Below are positions 8,220 to 16,869 of a stretch of 33,982 nt of DNA, in pieces (the stretch's first letter is position 1; the number at the start of each line of letters is the position of its first letter). The translations under genes were made by a program, and so were the position numbers. The DNA comes from Lishizhenia sp033720595 (GTDB lineage Bacteria > Bacteroidota > Bacteroidia > Flavobacteriales_D > Crocinitomicaceae): assembly GCF_033720595.1 (NCBI RefSeq), contig NZ_JAWWCF010000005.1:1-33982 (forward strand). The letters run 5' to 3'. Below the pieces are notes generated by a model. It was not told the DNA's origin. It saw nothing but the letters and a program-made list of their open reading frames with translations, and did not search any database.

Positions 8220-8969
8220 ATGCGCGTTACCCTTGAAAATGGTAAAACTATAGACCTTTCAAAAGGTCTTGACATCTCTATAACCTTAACCAACAGTGAA
8301 GAAAATCCTAGAGCATGGTATGTAAAGCCTCCGCGTTTTGAACCTGTTATGGAAAATGGTTGGGTTGGAGAAGTGGCACAAGGTGGCGCTGTGAACTTTA
8401 GGGACATCTATTTTAACCCACACGGACACGGCACTCATACCGAATGTTTAGGTCATATTACCCAAGAAATTTATTCTGTAAATGAACGCCTGAAGGAATT
8501 TTTCTTCAAGGCAAAAGTCATTTCTATAACACCAAAGGAGATCCAAAATGGCGATGATATTGACCATGTTGTTCAATATGACGATATGAAAAACGCCCTG
8601 GGTACTGAACAAATAGACGCAGTAGTTTTGCGTACACTTCCGAATACAGAAGAAAAAAAACACCAAAACTACTCAAGTACCAACCCTCCATATTTAGACA
8701 AAAGTATTGTTGACTTGTTTGATGAATTAGGAGTAAAACACTTCTTACTTGACTTACCGAGTGTAGATAGGGAGAGCGATGGTGGAGCATTGGCTTTTCA
8801 CCACAAGTTCTGGAATGTTCCGGAAAATCCAAATCACGAACGTACCATTACGGAAATGATTTATGTTGATAATCACATCACTGACGGAGAATACATACTC
8901 AACCTTCAGGTTGCTCCTTTTGACAATGACGCATCTCCTAGTAGACCTGTTCTTTATGCCTTTGAATAA
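8220..8969 (+). CDS. Cyclase family metal-dependent hydrolase (kynurenine formamidase-like)
   Basis: A 249-residue cytoplasmic protein of the cyclase superfamily (PF04199), which includes KynB formamidases and other metal-dependent amidohydrolases. The metal-binding stretch is HGHGTHTECLGH at 68-79. Family members usually carry HxGTHxDxPxH, so Asp is replaced by Glu75 and the following Pro by Gly78, while the His ligands H68/H70, H73 and H79 remain. A second conserved block, DLPSVDRESDGG followed by LAFHHKFW, gives the usual Asp and His near residues 180-198. No kynurenine-pathway gene is adjacent and the gene appears to stand alone, so I would not call it kynB. The substrate is unknown. Confidence 0.82.
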   Translation: MRVTLENGKTIDLSKGLDISITLTNSEENPRAWYVKPPRFEPVMENGWVGEVAQGGAVNFRDIYFNPHGHGTHTECLGHITQEIYSVNERLKEFFFKAKVISITPKEIQNGDDIDHVVQYDDMKNALGTEQIDAVVLRTLPNTEEKKHQNYSSTNPPYLDKSIVDLFDELGVKHFLLDLPSVDRESDGGALAFHHKFWNVPENPNHERTITEMIYVDNHITDGEYILNLQVAPFDNDASPSRPVLYAFE

Positions 8970-9033
8970 AGTAGATGTTTGAGAAAAAAAGAAATCTGAA
9001 ACTCAATAAGTTATTAGATTAAAATAAAATGAC

Positions 9034-9041
9034 TATATTTG
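9034..9041 (+). promoter_or_regulatory. Predicted -7 box of the rimP-nusA-infB operon
   Basis: TATATTTG fits the -7 consensus TAnnTTTG exactly. There is no clear TTG 17-23 bases upstream (the nearest is TTA at 9014-9016), so the -33 element is weak. Transcription from here would give a leader of roughly 55 bases carrying the hairpin at 9070-9089. Confidence 0.6.
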
Positions 9042-9069
9042 CATAAGTTTTATTGAAAATTTGTAGAAC

Positions 9070-9095
9070 GAGGGGACGAAAGTCCCCTCTTTTTG
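9070..9095 (+). terminator. Hairpin with T-run in the rimP leader: attenuator or terminator
   Basis: A perfect 8-base-pair stem, GAGGGGAC (9070-9077) with GTCCCCTC (9082-9089), closed by a stable GAAA tetraloop and followed by TTTTTG (9090-9095). It has all the features of an intrinsic terminator, yet ends only 8 bases before the rimP ATG and lies downstream of the -7 box at 9034. It is either the terminator of the cyclase gene with a long 3' end, or an attenuator in the rimP leader. Its position favours the latter. Confidence 0.75.
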
Positions 9096-9102
9096 TATCG
9101 AT

Positions 9103-9582
9103 ATGATTAGTGAAAAAATTGTAAGAGAGCTCGCAGAAGAGCGTATTGCTGAACTAGACAAGGGATTGTTTATTGTGGACATTAAGATTAGTTCTTCTAA
9201 TCAAATTAATGTTTTAATAGACTGTGCTGAAGGAAGTGTAGCAATCAACGATTGCATTTCAGTTTCGCGTAACATTGAGCACAACTTAGACAGAGAGGAG
9301 CAAGATTTTGAATTGAGCGTTTCTTCGCCAGGTTTGGATCAACCTTTAAAAATGGTTCCTCAATACATCAAAAATATTGGTCGAGAAGTTAAAGTAAAAC
9401 TCAACGATGAAAACGGAAAGTTAGAAGGTCTATTAAAAGCAGCTGACGACAACGGAATCATTGTAGAAACTACGCGCAAAGAACGCATAGAAGGAAGAAA
9501 GAAAAAAGAAACGATTGTAGAGGAACACGCTTTACAATACGCGGATATAAAGGAAACAAAAATTGTAATTTCATTTAAATAG
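9103..9582 (+). CDS. rimP: Ribosome maturation factor RimP
   Basis: A 159-residue cytoplasmic protein needed for 30S subunit maturation. The N-terminal alpha/beta domain (about 1-80) carries FIVDIKISSSNQINVLIDCAEGS and the typical segment VSSPGLDQPL (around 84-93, family consensus VSSPGLDRPL). The C-terminal SH3-like domain (about 90-159) binds the small subunit. Between them, the conserved stretch with INDCISVSRNIEH matches the family. It is the first gene of rimP-nusA-infB, an order conserved across bacteria, and is followed by nusA after 7 bases. Expression may be controlled by the hairpin directly upstream. Confidence 0.95.
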   Translation: MISEKIVRELAEERIAELDKGLFIVDIKISSSNQINVLIDCAEGSVAINDCISVSRNIEHNLDREEQDFELSVSSPGLDQPLKMVPQYIKNIGREVKVKLNDENGKLEGLLKAADDNGIIVETTRKERIEGRKKKETIVEEHALQYADIKETKIVISFK

Positions 9583-9589
9583 AAGCAAA

Positions 9590-10825
9590 ATGGATAGCTT
9601 AAATTTGATTGAATCATTTTCTGAATTCAAGGAATTCAAGAATATAGATAGACAAACAATGATGCACGTTCTTGAGGACGTGTTTAGAACGATGTTGAAG
9701 AAAAAATTCGGAACAGACGAGCACTGTGACGTAATTATCAATATCGATAAAGGTGACTTCGAAATTTGGGTAAACAAAGAGATTGTTCCAGATGGAGAGG
9801 TTGAAGATGAAAACATAGAAATCGCTTACTCTGAAGCTGTTAAGATTGAGCCTGACTTTGAAGTAGGTGAAGAAGTTTCTGAAGAAATGAAATTCATGGA
9901 TTTCGGAAGAAGAAACATCTTATCTTTACGTCAGAACTTGATTTCTAGAATTTTAGAATTAGAAAAAGATCACTTATACAAGGTTTACAAAGACAGAATC
10001 GGAGAAATCGTTACTGGAGAGGTTTACCAAGTATGGAAAAAAGAGATCTTGGTATTGGATGATGAAGGTAACGAATTGTTATTACCAAAATCAGAACAAA
10101 TTCCATCTGACTACTTCAAGAAAGGTGAGACGTTGAGAGCAGTTGTTGCGAAAGTGGACATGCGTAACTCAAGTCCAGTTATTATCCTTTCTAGAACTGC
10201 TCCAGAATTCTTAGAGCGTTTGTTCGAATTGGAAGTTCCTGAAGTATTCGACGGATTGATTACAATTAAGAACATTGAGCGTGCACCAGGTGAAAGAGCG
10301 AAAGTTGCTGTTGAGTCTTACGACGACAGAATTGACCCTGTTGGAGCATGTGTGGGTATGAAGGGATCTCGTATTCACGGTATCGTGAGAGAGTTAAGAA
10401 ACGAAAACATTGACGTTATTAACTACACAACGAACCCTCAATTATACATCCAAAGAGCATTGTCTCCAGCAAAAATTTCTAACATCGAATTAAACGATGA
10501 AGAAATGAGAGCTGACGTTTACTTGAAGCCAGACCAAGTTTCATTGGCTATCGGTAGAGGTGGACATAACATTAAATTAGCAGGTCGCTTAACTGGATAC
10601 GAAATTGACGTATACAGAGAAGGAGCTGAAGATATAGAAGATGTAGACTTAGAAGAGTTTGCAGATGAAATCGACTCTTGGATCATTGATGAATTGAAAG
10701 AAATTGGTTGCGATAGCGCCAAGTCAGTTCTTGAGCTAAGTGTTGAAGAATTAGTGAGTCGTACAGATTTAGAGGAAGAAACTATCAAAGAAGTTTTCAA
10801 AATATTGGAATCAGAGTTTGAATAG
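9590..10825 (+). CDS. nusA: Transcription termination/antitermination factor NusA
   Basis: A 411-residue RNA polymerase-binding factor acting in pausing, termination and antitermination. The N-terminal polymerase-binding domain covers about 1-125. The S1 domain follows (about 135-200, GEIVTGEVYQVWKKEILVLDDEGNELLLPKSEQIP, quoted here as the region around 143). KH1 has GACVGMKGSRIHGIV near 252 and KH2 has IGRGGHNIKLAGRL near 320. It is shorter than the 495-residue E. coli protein because the two acidic C-terminal repeats are mostly missing. Only a short acidic tail with one helix-hairpin-helix-like segment (SVLELSVEELVSRTDL) remains, as is usual outside the gammaproteobacteria. A promoter for infB lies across its stop codon. 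Confidence 0.96.
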   Translation: MDSLNLIESFSEFKEFKNIDRQTMMHVLEDVFRTMLKKKFGTDEHCDVIINIDKGDFEIWVNKEIVPDGEVEDENIEIAYSEAVKIEPDFEVGEEVSEEMKFMDFGRRNILSLRQNLISRILELEKDHLYKVYKDRIGEIVTGEVYQVWKKEILVLDDEGNELLLPKSEQIPSDYFKKGETLRAVVAKVDMRNSSPVIILSRTAPEFLERLFELEVPEVFDGLITIKNIERAPGERAKVAVESYDDRIDPVGACVGMKGSRIHGIVRELRNENIDVINYTTNPQLYIQRALSPAKISNIELNDEEMRADVYLKPDQVSLAIGRGGHNIKLAGRLTGYEIDVYREGAEDIEDVDLEEFADEIDSWIIDELKEIGCDSAKSVLELSVEELVSRTDLEEETIKEVFKILESEFE

Positions 10826-10847
10826 ATAGGAAACACTTCTAACTTTG
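10818..10847 (+). promoter_or_regulatory. Predicted internal promoter for infB
   Basis: TTG at 10818-10820, inside the last codons of nusA, a 19-base spacer and an exact TAACTTTG at 10840-10847. A transcript would begin near 10854 and carry an 84-base leader before infB. It would let IF2 be made independently of rimP and nusA. Confidence 0.65.
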
Positions 10848-10853
10848 TCATCA

Positions 10854-10937
10854 GAAAAATGAATAAACCGTAACAAAAACGGGAATTAATTCGTAGTTTA
10901 TCTACGTAATAAAAAAAATACAAGAAGGACTTTTTAT
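10854..10937 (+). promoter_or_regulatory. infB 5' leader with two small hairpins
   Basis: The spacer before infB folds into CCGT/ACGG (10868-10871 with 10879-10882, 7-base loop) and CGTAG/CTACG (10892-10896 with 10902-10906, TTTAT loop). An A-rich stretch and AAGAAGGAC just before the start provide a Shine-Dalgarno-like GAAGGA (10923-10928), unusual in this window. The stems are short, so a regulatory role is only a possibility. Confidence 0.35.
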
Positions 10938-13829
10938 ATGGCCGGTAAAGTAAAAAGATTAAGTAAAGTAGCAAGAGAGTTAAACGTCGGGATTTCTACC
11001 ATCGTAGATTTCTTGGGTACTCAAGGTGTGGAGATTGATTCAAATCCCAACACTAAAATTAGCCCTGAGCATTTCGATAAGCTGAGTGAGCAATTTGCTG
11101 CAGACCAATCATTGAAAGAAGCAGCGAATAAAACTGCTTTAAAACGCGAAAAGCGTGAAACAATTACACTTGCTTCAAACACAAAACCTGAAGCAAAAGA
11201 GCAAAAAGATGAAGAGGACAACGTTGATGTCCACGAAACTATTGCTAAGGTGAAATCTGAAGAACAGAACACTCCTGAAACTCCTAAAGTGGAAGAAACT
11301 CCTGCTCCGGCCGAAAAGGAAGTTGTCAAAACTGAGGAAGTAAAAGAGGTGAAGAAAGAAGAGGAGCCAGCTGCGGAAGAAGCAAAAAAAGAAGAAGACA
11401 AAAGTCCTCAGATCACTAAAGAAGATTCTAAAACTTTAGGTGGTGGAGATATGAAAGTCCAAGTTTTGGGTAAAATAGATTTAGGATCTATCAATACCAA
11501 AACAAGACCAGATAAAAAGAAAAAGGGAGAGAAGAAACCTTCAAACAAGAAGGAAGAGTCTCAATCTACTCCAACTCCGAAAAAAGAAACTTCTAAGCCA
11601 GCTCCAAAACCTGTAGCGAAGTCTACACCAACAAAAGCTGACACTCCGAAGGAAACTCCAAAAGAGAACAAACCGAAGGAAAAAGAGGCAGTTGAAACGA
11701 TCAAGGTTGAACGTAAGAAGTTATCAGGACCAACAGTTGTAGGGAAAATTGAACTTCCTGTTGAGAAAAAGAAAACTTCTAACTCAGATAACAAACGTAA
11801 GCGTAAGCGTATTAAGAAGGTTGATGTAAACAAACAAGCTTCTAAAAACCCGAACGATAAGCGTAAACCGGGTGGTGCTAACGCCAACAAGAAAGGAAGA
11901 GGTAAGAAAAAGGTTGAAAAACCACAAGTTACCGAAAAAGATATCCAAAAAGAAATCAAGGAAACCCTTGCTCGTCTTTCTGGAGGTGGTAAATCAAAAG
12001 GTGCTAAAAACCGTCGTGCTAAAAGAGACTCTATCGCTCAAAAGAGAGAGATGGAAGAAATGGCAGCAGAAATGGAAAAAGGTATCTTGAAGTTGACAGA
12101 ATTCGTAACGGTTTCTGAATTAGCTTCAATGATGGATGTACAATCAACGCAGGTAATCTCTGCTTGTATGTCACTCGGTATCTTCGCATCTATTAACCAA
12201 CGTTTGGACGCAGAAACAATTTCTATTGTTGCCTCTGAATTTGGTTACGAAGTTGAATTCGTTTCTGCCGAAGTACAGGATGCAATCCCTACGGTAGAAG
12301 ACAACGAAGAAGACTTAGAAGATAGACCTCCAATTATTACAGTAATGGGTCACGTTGACCACGGTAAGACATCTTTACTGGATTACATTAGAAATGCAAA
12401 CATCGTAGAAGGTGAAGCCGGAGGAATTACACAGCACATTGGTGCCTACTCAGTAGTTCGTCCAGATGGTAAGAAATTAACTTTCTTAGATACACCAGGT
12501 CACGAAGCCTTTACAGCGATGCGTGCGCGTGGTGCTCAAGTTACCGACGTTGCAATTATTATTGTTGCAGCAGATGATGACGTGATGCCACAAACAAAAG
12601 AGGCGATTTCTCACGCACAAGCAGCTGGAGTACCAATGGTATTTGCAATCAACAAGATTGACAAACCAGGTGCTAACGCAGATAAGATTCGTGAGCAATT
12701 ATCTCAAATGAATATCTTGGTAGAAGATTGGGGTGGTAAATACCAGGCTCAAGAAATCTCTGCTAAGAAAGGTCAGAACATCGAAGAATTACTTGAAAAA
12801 GTAATCTTAGAAGCCGAATTATTAGAATTAAAAGCGAACCCAAATAAAAACGCTACAGGTACAGTAATTGAATCTTCTCTTGATAAAGGAAAAGGTTACA
12901 TCACGAACATGTTAGTAGAAGCGGGTACTTTGCGTATAGGAGATGTGATCTTAGCAGGTCGTCACTCTGGTAGAGTTCGAGCAATGCATAACGAAAAAGG
13001 ACAAGAGCTTAAAGAAGCTGGTCCATCTACTCCGGTATCTATCTTAGGTATCAATGGAGCTCCATCAGCAGGTGATAAGTTCCACGTGATGGACGATGAA
13101 AGAGAAGCGCGTTCTATTGCTACGAAAAGAGAGCAGTTATACAGAGAACAAGGATTGCGTACGCAGAAACACATCACCTTGGATGAAATTGGTAGACGTT
13201 TGGCTATCGGTGACTTTAAGGAATTAAACGTTATTGTTAAAGGTGACGTTGATGGATCTATCGAAGCACTTTCTGACTCATTATTGAAGTTATCAACGGA
13301 AGAAATTCAGGTAAACATCGTTCACAAAGCGGTTGGTGCCATTACTGAAGCCGACGTTAACTTAGCGAGTGCATCAGATGCTATCATTATTGGTTTCCAA
13401 GTTCGTCCTCAAGCATCAGCGCGTAAGTTGGCAGAGGCAGAACAAATAGATATCAGACTTTACTCTGTAATCTACAAGGCAATCGATGAATTGAAACAAG
13501 CCATGGAAGGAATGTTATCTCCAGATATTAAAGAGGAGATTACAGGTTCTGCAGAGGTAAGAGAAACATTCAAGATTACGAAAGTGGGTACAATTGCCGG
13601 ATGTTACGTATTAGATGGTGTCATCAAGCGTAACTCTAACATCCGTATCATTAGAGATGGTATTGTAATCTACACAGGTGCTCTTGGATCATTGAAACGT
13701 TTCAAAGACGATGTGAAAGAAGTGAAAAACAACTACGAATGTGGATTGAACATTGAGAAATACAACGATATTAAAGTTGGTGACATTGTTGAAGCTTACG
13801 AAGAAGTTGAGGTAGCTAGAAAGCTGTAA
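10938..13829 (+). CDS. infB: Translation initiation factor IF-2
   Basis: A 963-residue GTPase that brings initiator tRNA to the 30S subunit and promotes subunit joining. An IF2_N domain at about 1-50 (RLSKVARELNVGISTIVDFLG) is followed by a long, low-complexity Lys/Glu/Pro/Thr-rich linker at about 55-350. A second IF2_N-like domain sits around 385-445 (LTEFVTVSELASMMDVQ). The G domain begins with P-loop GHVDHGKT at 471-478, then G3 DTPGHE, G4 NKID and G5 SAKKG. Domains II, III and the fMet-tRNA-binding C-terminal domain complete it. The linker explains a length above that of E. coli IF2 (890). The operon ends here at a strong terminator. Confidence 0.98.
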   Translation: MAGKVKRLSKVARELNVGISTIVDFLGTQGVEIDSNPNTKISPEHFDKLSEQFAADQSLKEAANKTALKREKRETITLASNTKPEAKEQKDEEDNVDVHETIAKVKSEEQNTPETPKVEETPAPAEKEVVKTEEVKEVKKEEEPAAEEAKKEEDKSPQITKEDSKTLGGGDMKVQVLGKIDLGSINTKTRPDKKKKGEKKPSNKKEESQSTPTPKKETSKPAPKPVAKSTPTKADTPKETPKENKPKEKEAVETIKVERKKLSGPTVVGKIELPVEKKKTSNSDNKRKRKRIKKVDVNKQASKNPNDKRKPGGANANKKGRGKKKVEKPQVTEKDIQKEIKETLARLSGGGKSKGAKNRRAKRDSIAQKREMEEMAAEMEKGILKLTEFVTVSELASMMDVQSTQVISACMSLGIFASINQRLDAETISIVASEFGYEVEFVSAEVQDAIPTVEDNEEDLEDRPPIITVMGHVDHGKTSLLDYIRNANIVEGEAGGITQHIGAYSVVRPDGKKLTFLDTPGHEAFTAMRARGAQVTDVAIIIVAADDDVMPQTKEAISHAQAAGVPMVFAINKIDKPGANADKIREQLSQMNILVEDWGGKYQAQEISAKKGQNIEELLEKVILEAELLELKANPNKNATGTVIESSLDKGKGYITNMLVEAGTLRIGDVILAGRHSGRVRAMHNEKGQELKEAGPSTPVSILGINGAPSAGDKFHVMDDEREARSIATKREQLYREQGLRTQKHITLDEIGRRLAIGDFKELNVIVKGDVDGSIEALSDSLLKLSTEEIQVNIVHKAVGAITEADVNLASASDAIIIGFQVRPQASARKLAEAEQIDIRLYSVIYKAIDELKQAMEGMLSPDIKEEITGSAEVRETFKITKVGTIAGCYVLDGVIKRNSNIRIIRDGIVIYTGALGSLKRFKDDVKEVKNNYECGLNIEKYNDIKVGDIVEAYEEVEVARKL

Positions 13830-13846
13830 TCACAACATTATAATTG

Positions 13847-13878
13847 AAAGGGATTGTATTCGTACAATCCCTTTTTTT
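13847..13878 (+). terminator. Rho-independent terminator after infB
   Basis: A perfect 12-base-pair stem, AAAGGGATTGTA (13847-13858) with TACAATCCCTTT (13863-13874), around an extra-stable TTCG tetraloop, then a run of T to 13878. It marks the end of rimP-nusA-infB. Confidence 0.93.
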
Positions 13879-13964
13879 GTACCTTTAATAAACGACTTTT
13901 ACACTACAAGGTAGACACTCTATTAAAGAAAATTAGAACATTAACTTCGTTAAAAACTATCAGT

Positions 13965-14507
13965 ATGAAACGAATATTATTAGCGGGCCTTACATTGACT
14001 TTAGCCCTAATTTCTTGTAAAGACCAGGAAATAGAAAAACACTTGAACGAAATCACAAAGATGGAAACCAGTGTAGACAACATAGAAGCGCGTATGGCTG
14101 CTATTCCAGATGATTCTAACGGAATCATGGTATCTACAGTTAGAAACGATTTATTGACCATTAAAAAGCACTACACCGGTCCAGATACCACAAACATTGC
14201 TTTAGGCAGTATGTTGACGAAATACAAATCTGTAAGAAAGACGATAGGTAAAGCCACTAAAATGAAAACAAAGGTTGAAAAGGCCTTACCCGAAGAACGT
14301 GAACAGTTAAAAAATCTTCAACACGACATTACCGAAGGTGTAAATAATAGAGAAGAATATCCACTGTATGTGATGAAGGAAAAAACAAATGTTGCCCAAC
14401 TCGATACAATGTCTCTACTTTACGAACGTTCTATTACGGAGACTCGAAATATTTATTATACCTTAAAGCCAAAAGTTGACTCCTTAATTTCAACCTTAGA
14501 ATTTTAA
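13965..14507 (+). CDS. Coiled-coil lipoprotein of unknown function
   Basis: A 180-residue lipoprotein. I place the start at ATG 13965, not at the in-frame ATG 13854: that one lies inside the infB terminator, whereas 13965 gives a clean signal (MKRILLAGLTLTLALISC) with lipid-carrying Cys18. The rest is highly charged and helix-forming, with heptad-like patterns at about 20-50 (EIEKHLNEITKMETSVDNIE) and 90-130, pointing to a coiled coil. A weak -7-like TACCTTTA lies at 13880-13887. It is 2 bases from the following TPR gene, so the two products probably act together in the periplasm or at the outer membrane. I do not recognise the family. Confidence 0.78.
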   Translation: MKRILLAGLTLTLALISCKDQEIEKHLNEITKMETSVDNIEARMAAIPDDSNGIMVSTVRNDLLTIKKHYTGPDTTNIALGSMLTKYKSVRKTIGKATKMKTKVEKALPEEREQLKNLQHDITEGVNNREEYPLYVMKEKTNVAQLDTMSLLYERSITETRNIYYTLKPKVDSLISTLEF

Positions 14508-14509
14508 AC

Positions 14510-16324
14510 ATGAAATTTACGCTAATCTTATTTTCTCTACTTTTTTGTCTGACAATTTACGGTCAGGAAACGGATTATAAATTAGCTGAATATTATTACA
14601 ATAAGGGAGAGTTAGAAAAAGCTCTCCCCTACTTTGAAAAGGTTTACCAGCAAGATCATCGCAGTTTTATCTTTGATAAACTCCTGATTTGTACCCAAGA
14701 AATTGAAGGAGAGAAAGCAGGAATCAAACTGCTGAAAGAACAAATTGAATATTATCCTAATGACTTTAACTATCCCGTTCAACTTGGAAAACTTTACGAG
14801 GAATTAGGGGATCAAAAATCTGCCGATAAAATCTATGAAGACCTCATAGAAAACAATCCACAACGTAGTACCAACATCATCAATTTAGCTACAGCTTTTA
14901 GAGGTATGAACAAACCTTTATTAGCGCTAGAAGTTTTGGAACGCGGAAGAAAATCTTTAGGTAACACCTACCCCTTACATTTCCAGTTTGCACAAGTTTA
15001 CAGTGATTTAGACCGCAAGGAAGACATGGTAAACGAATACATTACTCTACTCGACTACAACGAGAGGATGCTTCATACCGTATGTAATGTTCTGCCCCGC
15101 TATATAGATTTTGAGAACAAAACAGGAGATGATGTACTTTTATTGAAAAGGCTATTACTCGAAAATATTCAAAGGAGTCCAAACACTACATCTTACTCTG
15201 ATTTACTTATCTGGACCTTCATCCAAACCAAAGAATTTAATGCAGCTTACATACAAGCAAAAGCTTTAGACAAAAGAACCAAGAGTCAAGGTGAAAAAGT
15301 TTTAGAAATGGGGACGATAGCCCTGAACAACAAAGCATACACTGAGGCTAGAAAAGCTTTTCAGTATGTACTAGAACTTGGACCAAATGCACCTTATTAC
15401 TACCAAGGGGAATACTATTTCCTTCAAACCTCGTTTTTAGAGATTACAGAAAACAAAATTTATAATAAAGAACAACTAACAGAAACTGTCAATGCGTACA
15501 AGGCTTCAATTGTTCGCATCGGATACAACAAACAGGTTATTCCTATTGCTTTAGATTTAGCACATATCCTAACGTATTATTCACAAGACGAAATAGCGGC
15601 TAAAGCTTTATTGGAACGCACACTACATATAGAGGGCATTCGAGGAAAAGACTTAGCTGAGGTAAAAATGGCACTTGCCGATGTATTGGTTATTCAAAAT
15701 GACATTTGGGAAGCTTCTCTACTCTACATGCAAGTAGAAAGTGAATTTAAATTTGAAACCATAGGAGCTAAAGCTAAATTTAAAAATGCGCAAGTATTCT
15801 ACTATGCCGGAGATTTTCAATGGGCACAATCTCAATTAAAAGTTTTGAAACAGTCTACCTCAAAATTAATTGCTAATGACGCGCTAGAACTCTCTTTACT
15901 CATTACAGATAATTTAGGTTTGGATAGTAACTATACTGCCATGCGACAATTCGCTAATGCAGATTTACTCCTCGCCCAACACAAGTATGAGGAAGCTTTT
16001 GGAAAATACGACTCTATTCTCAAGTTTCTTCCTTTCCACGGCCTTGCAGACGAAGTGCTATTGCGTAAAGCTAAAGCCTATGAAGAATTACAAGACTGGG
16101 ATAAAGCCATCGAAGCCTTAGAACTTATCACAACAAAATATAACGGCGATATTCTAATGGACAATGCTTTGATGGAATTGGGGATCATTTATGAAAATCA
16201 TAAAGGTGATAAAGCCAAAGCAATGGAGTATTACCTGCGTTTAATGAAAGAACATAAAGGAAGTTTATTTGTAACGGAAGCGAGAAAAAGATATCGTAAG
16301 TTACAAGCAGAAAGTACTACTTAA
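14510..16324 (+). CDS. Secreted tetratricopeptide-repeat protein
   Basis: A 604-residue exported protein: signal peptide at 1-19 (ending TIYGQ, no lipobox), then TPR-type helix pairs through most of its length. The first (LAEYYYNKGELEKALPYFEKVY) and last (LMELGIIYENHKGDKAKAMEYYLRLM) are the clearest, with others around 75-150, 260-300, 380-410 and 485-540. No catalytic motif is visible, so it is likely a scaffold in the periplasm. It is coupled to the upstream coiled-coil lipoprotein gene and overlaps the opposing lipoprotein gene by 4 bases at the 3' end. TPR proteins like this are common in Bacteroidota envelopes, and the role cannot be read from sequence alone. Confidence 0.85.
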   Translation: MKFTLILFSLLFCLTIYGQETDYKLAEYYYNKGELEKALPYFEKVYQQDHRSFIFDKLLICTQEIEGEKAGIKLLKEQIEYYPNDFNYPVQLGKLYEELGDQKSADKIYEDLIENNPQRSTNIINLATAFRGMNKPLLALEVLERGRKSLGNTYPLHFQFAQVYSDLDRKEDMVNEYITLLDYNERMLHTVCNVLPRYIDFENKTGDDVLLLKRLLLENIQRSPNTTSYSDLLIWTFIQTKEFNAAYIQAKALDKRTKSQGEKVLEMGTIALNNKAYTEARKAFQYVLELGPNAPYYYQGEYYFLQTSFLEITENKIYNKEQLTETVNAYKASIVRIGYNKQVIPIALDLAHILTYYSQDEIAAKALLERTLHIEGIRGKDLAEVKMALADVLVIQNDIWEASLLYMQVESEFKFETIGAKAKFKNAQVFYYAGDFQWAQSQLKVLKQSTSKLIANDALELSLLITDNLGLDSNYTAMRQFANADLLLAQHKYEEAFGKYDSILKFLPFHGLADEVLLRKAKAYEELQDWDKAIEALELITTKYNGDILMDNALMELGIIYENHKGDKAKAMEYYLRLMKEHKGSLFVTEARKRYRKLQAESTT

Positions 16325-16836
16325 CTAAAAGCTCTCCAAACTTGATCCGCAAGCTGCTTAAGCTCCTGCTTACCTTTCCAAAGAAAAAGGCCTTTTGCGT
16401 TTTCAACCTGTTGATGTACTCTTTCATTTTCGAAGTAAAAATTCTTCTCTACATTCATCAAAACACTAGCATTTTGACAATTTTCACCTTGGAAAATATC
16501 TTGTCGTAAATACATCAAATTCCCAGCTACAAAAAGTATTTCTATTTGTTCTACCGAATTGGGTCCCATCCGAAAACAACCTACTACTCGTGCAATAGAA
16601 TTATCTGGTAAATGCTCTACCTCAAAACTTCTACCTTCTATTTTTATTTCAGTGGTTATGGGATGCTGCGTAAACAATGAGAGAACTGCAGCGTTTACTT
16701 TATCTATCAGTTCTTCCTTAGAGGGAACTGTAATTTCATCCAAACTGTAAGTTTCTGCGTAAGTATTCGTCGAAGAAGTAGGACTTGAACATCCTATCAA
16801 CGCAATACAACACAGAAAAACAAACTTATGGTTCAT
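16321..16836 (-). CDS. Small lipoprotein of unknown function
   Basis: A 171-residue protein with a short signal and lipobox ALIGC (lipidated Cys16), then a Ser/Thr-rich linker and a compact domain with several strands (EIKIEGRSFEVEHL, IARVVGCFRMGP, EQIEILFVAGNLMYLRQDIF). Cys residues near 88 and 120 could form a disulphide in the periplasm. It converges on the TPR gene, the stop codons overlapping by 4 bases, and diverges from msrA with only 33 bases between the starts, so the two promoters must overlap. I do not recognise the family. Confidence 0.75.
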   Translation of the reverse strand: MNHKFVFLCCIALIGCSSPTSSTNTYAETYSLDEITVPSKEELIDKVNAAVLSLFTQHPITTEIKIEGRSFEVEHLPDNSIARVVGCFRMGPNSVEQIEILFVAGNLMYLRQDIFQGENCQNASVLMNVEKNFYFENERVHQQVENAKGLFLWKGKQELKQLADQVWRAFS

Positions 16837-16869
16837 GATATTAATTGAGTCATTAAAAATAACAAATAG

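Noticed and set aside
10519..10974. A 151-codon minus-strand frame across nusA/infB
   Set aside because: It runs antisense through the conserved KH domain and infB leader, with a low-complexity Ser-rich translation.
11021..11959. Minus-strand frames rich in Ser/Phe/Thr inside infB
   Set aside because: They are the mirror of the Lys/Glu-rich IF2 linker and carry no recognisable domain.
13854..13964. Longer start for the coiled-coil lipoprotein at 13854
   Set aside because: It lies inside the infB terminator stem and would bury the lipoprotein signal.
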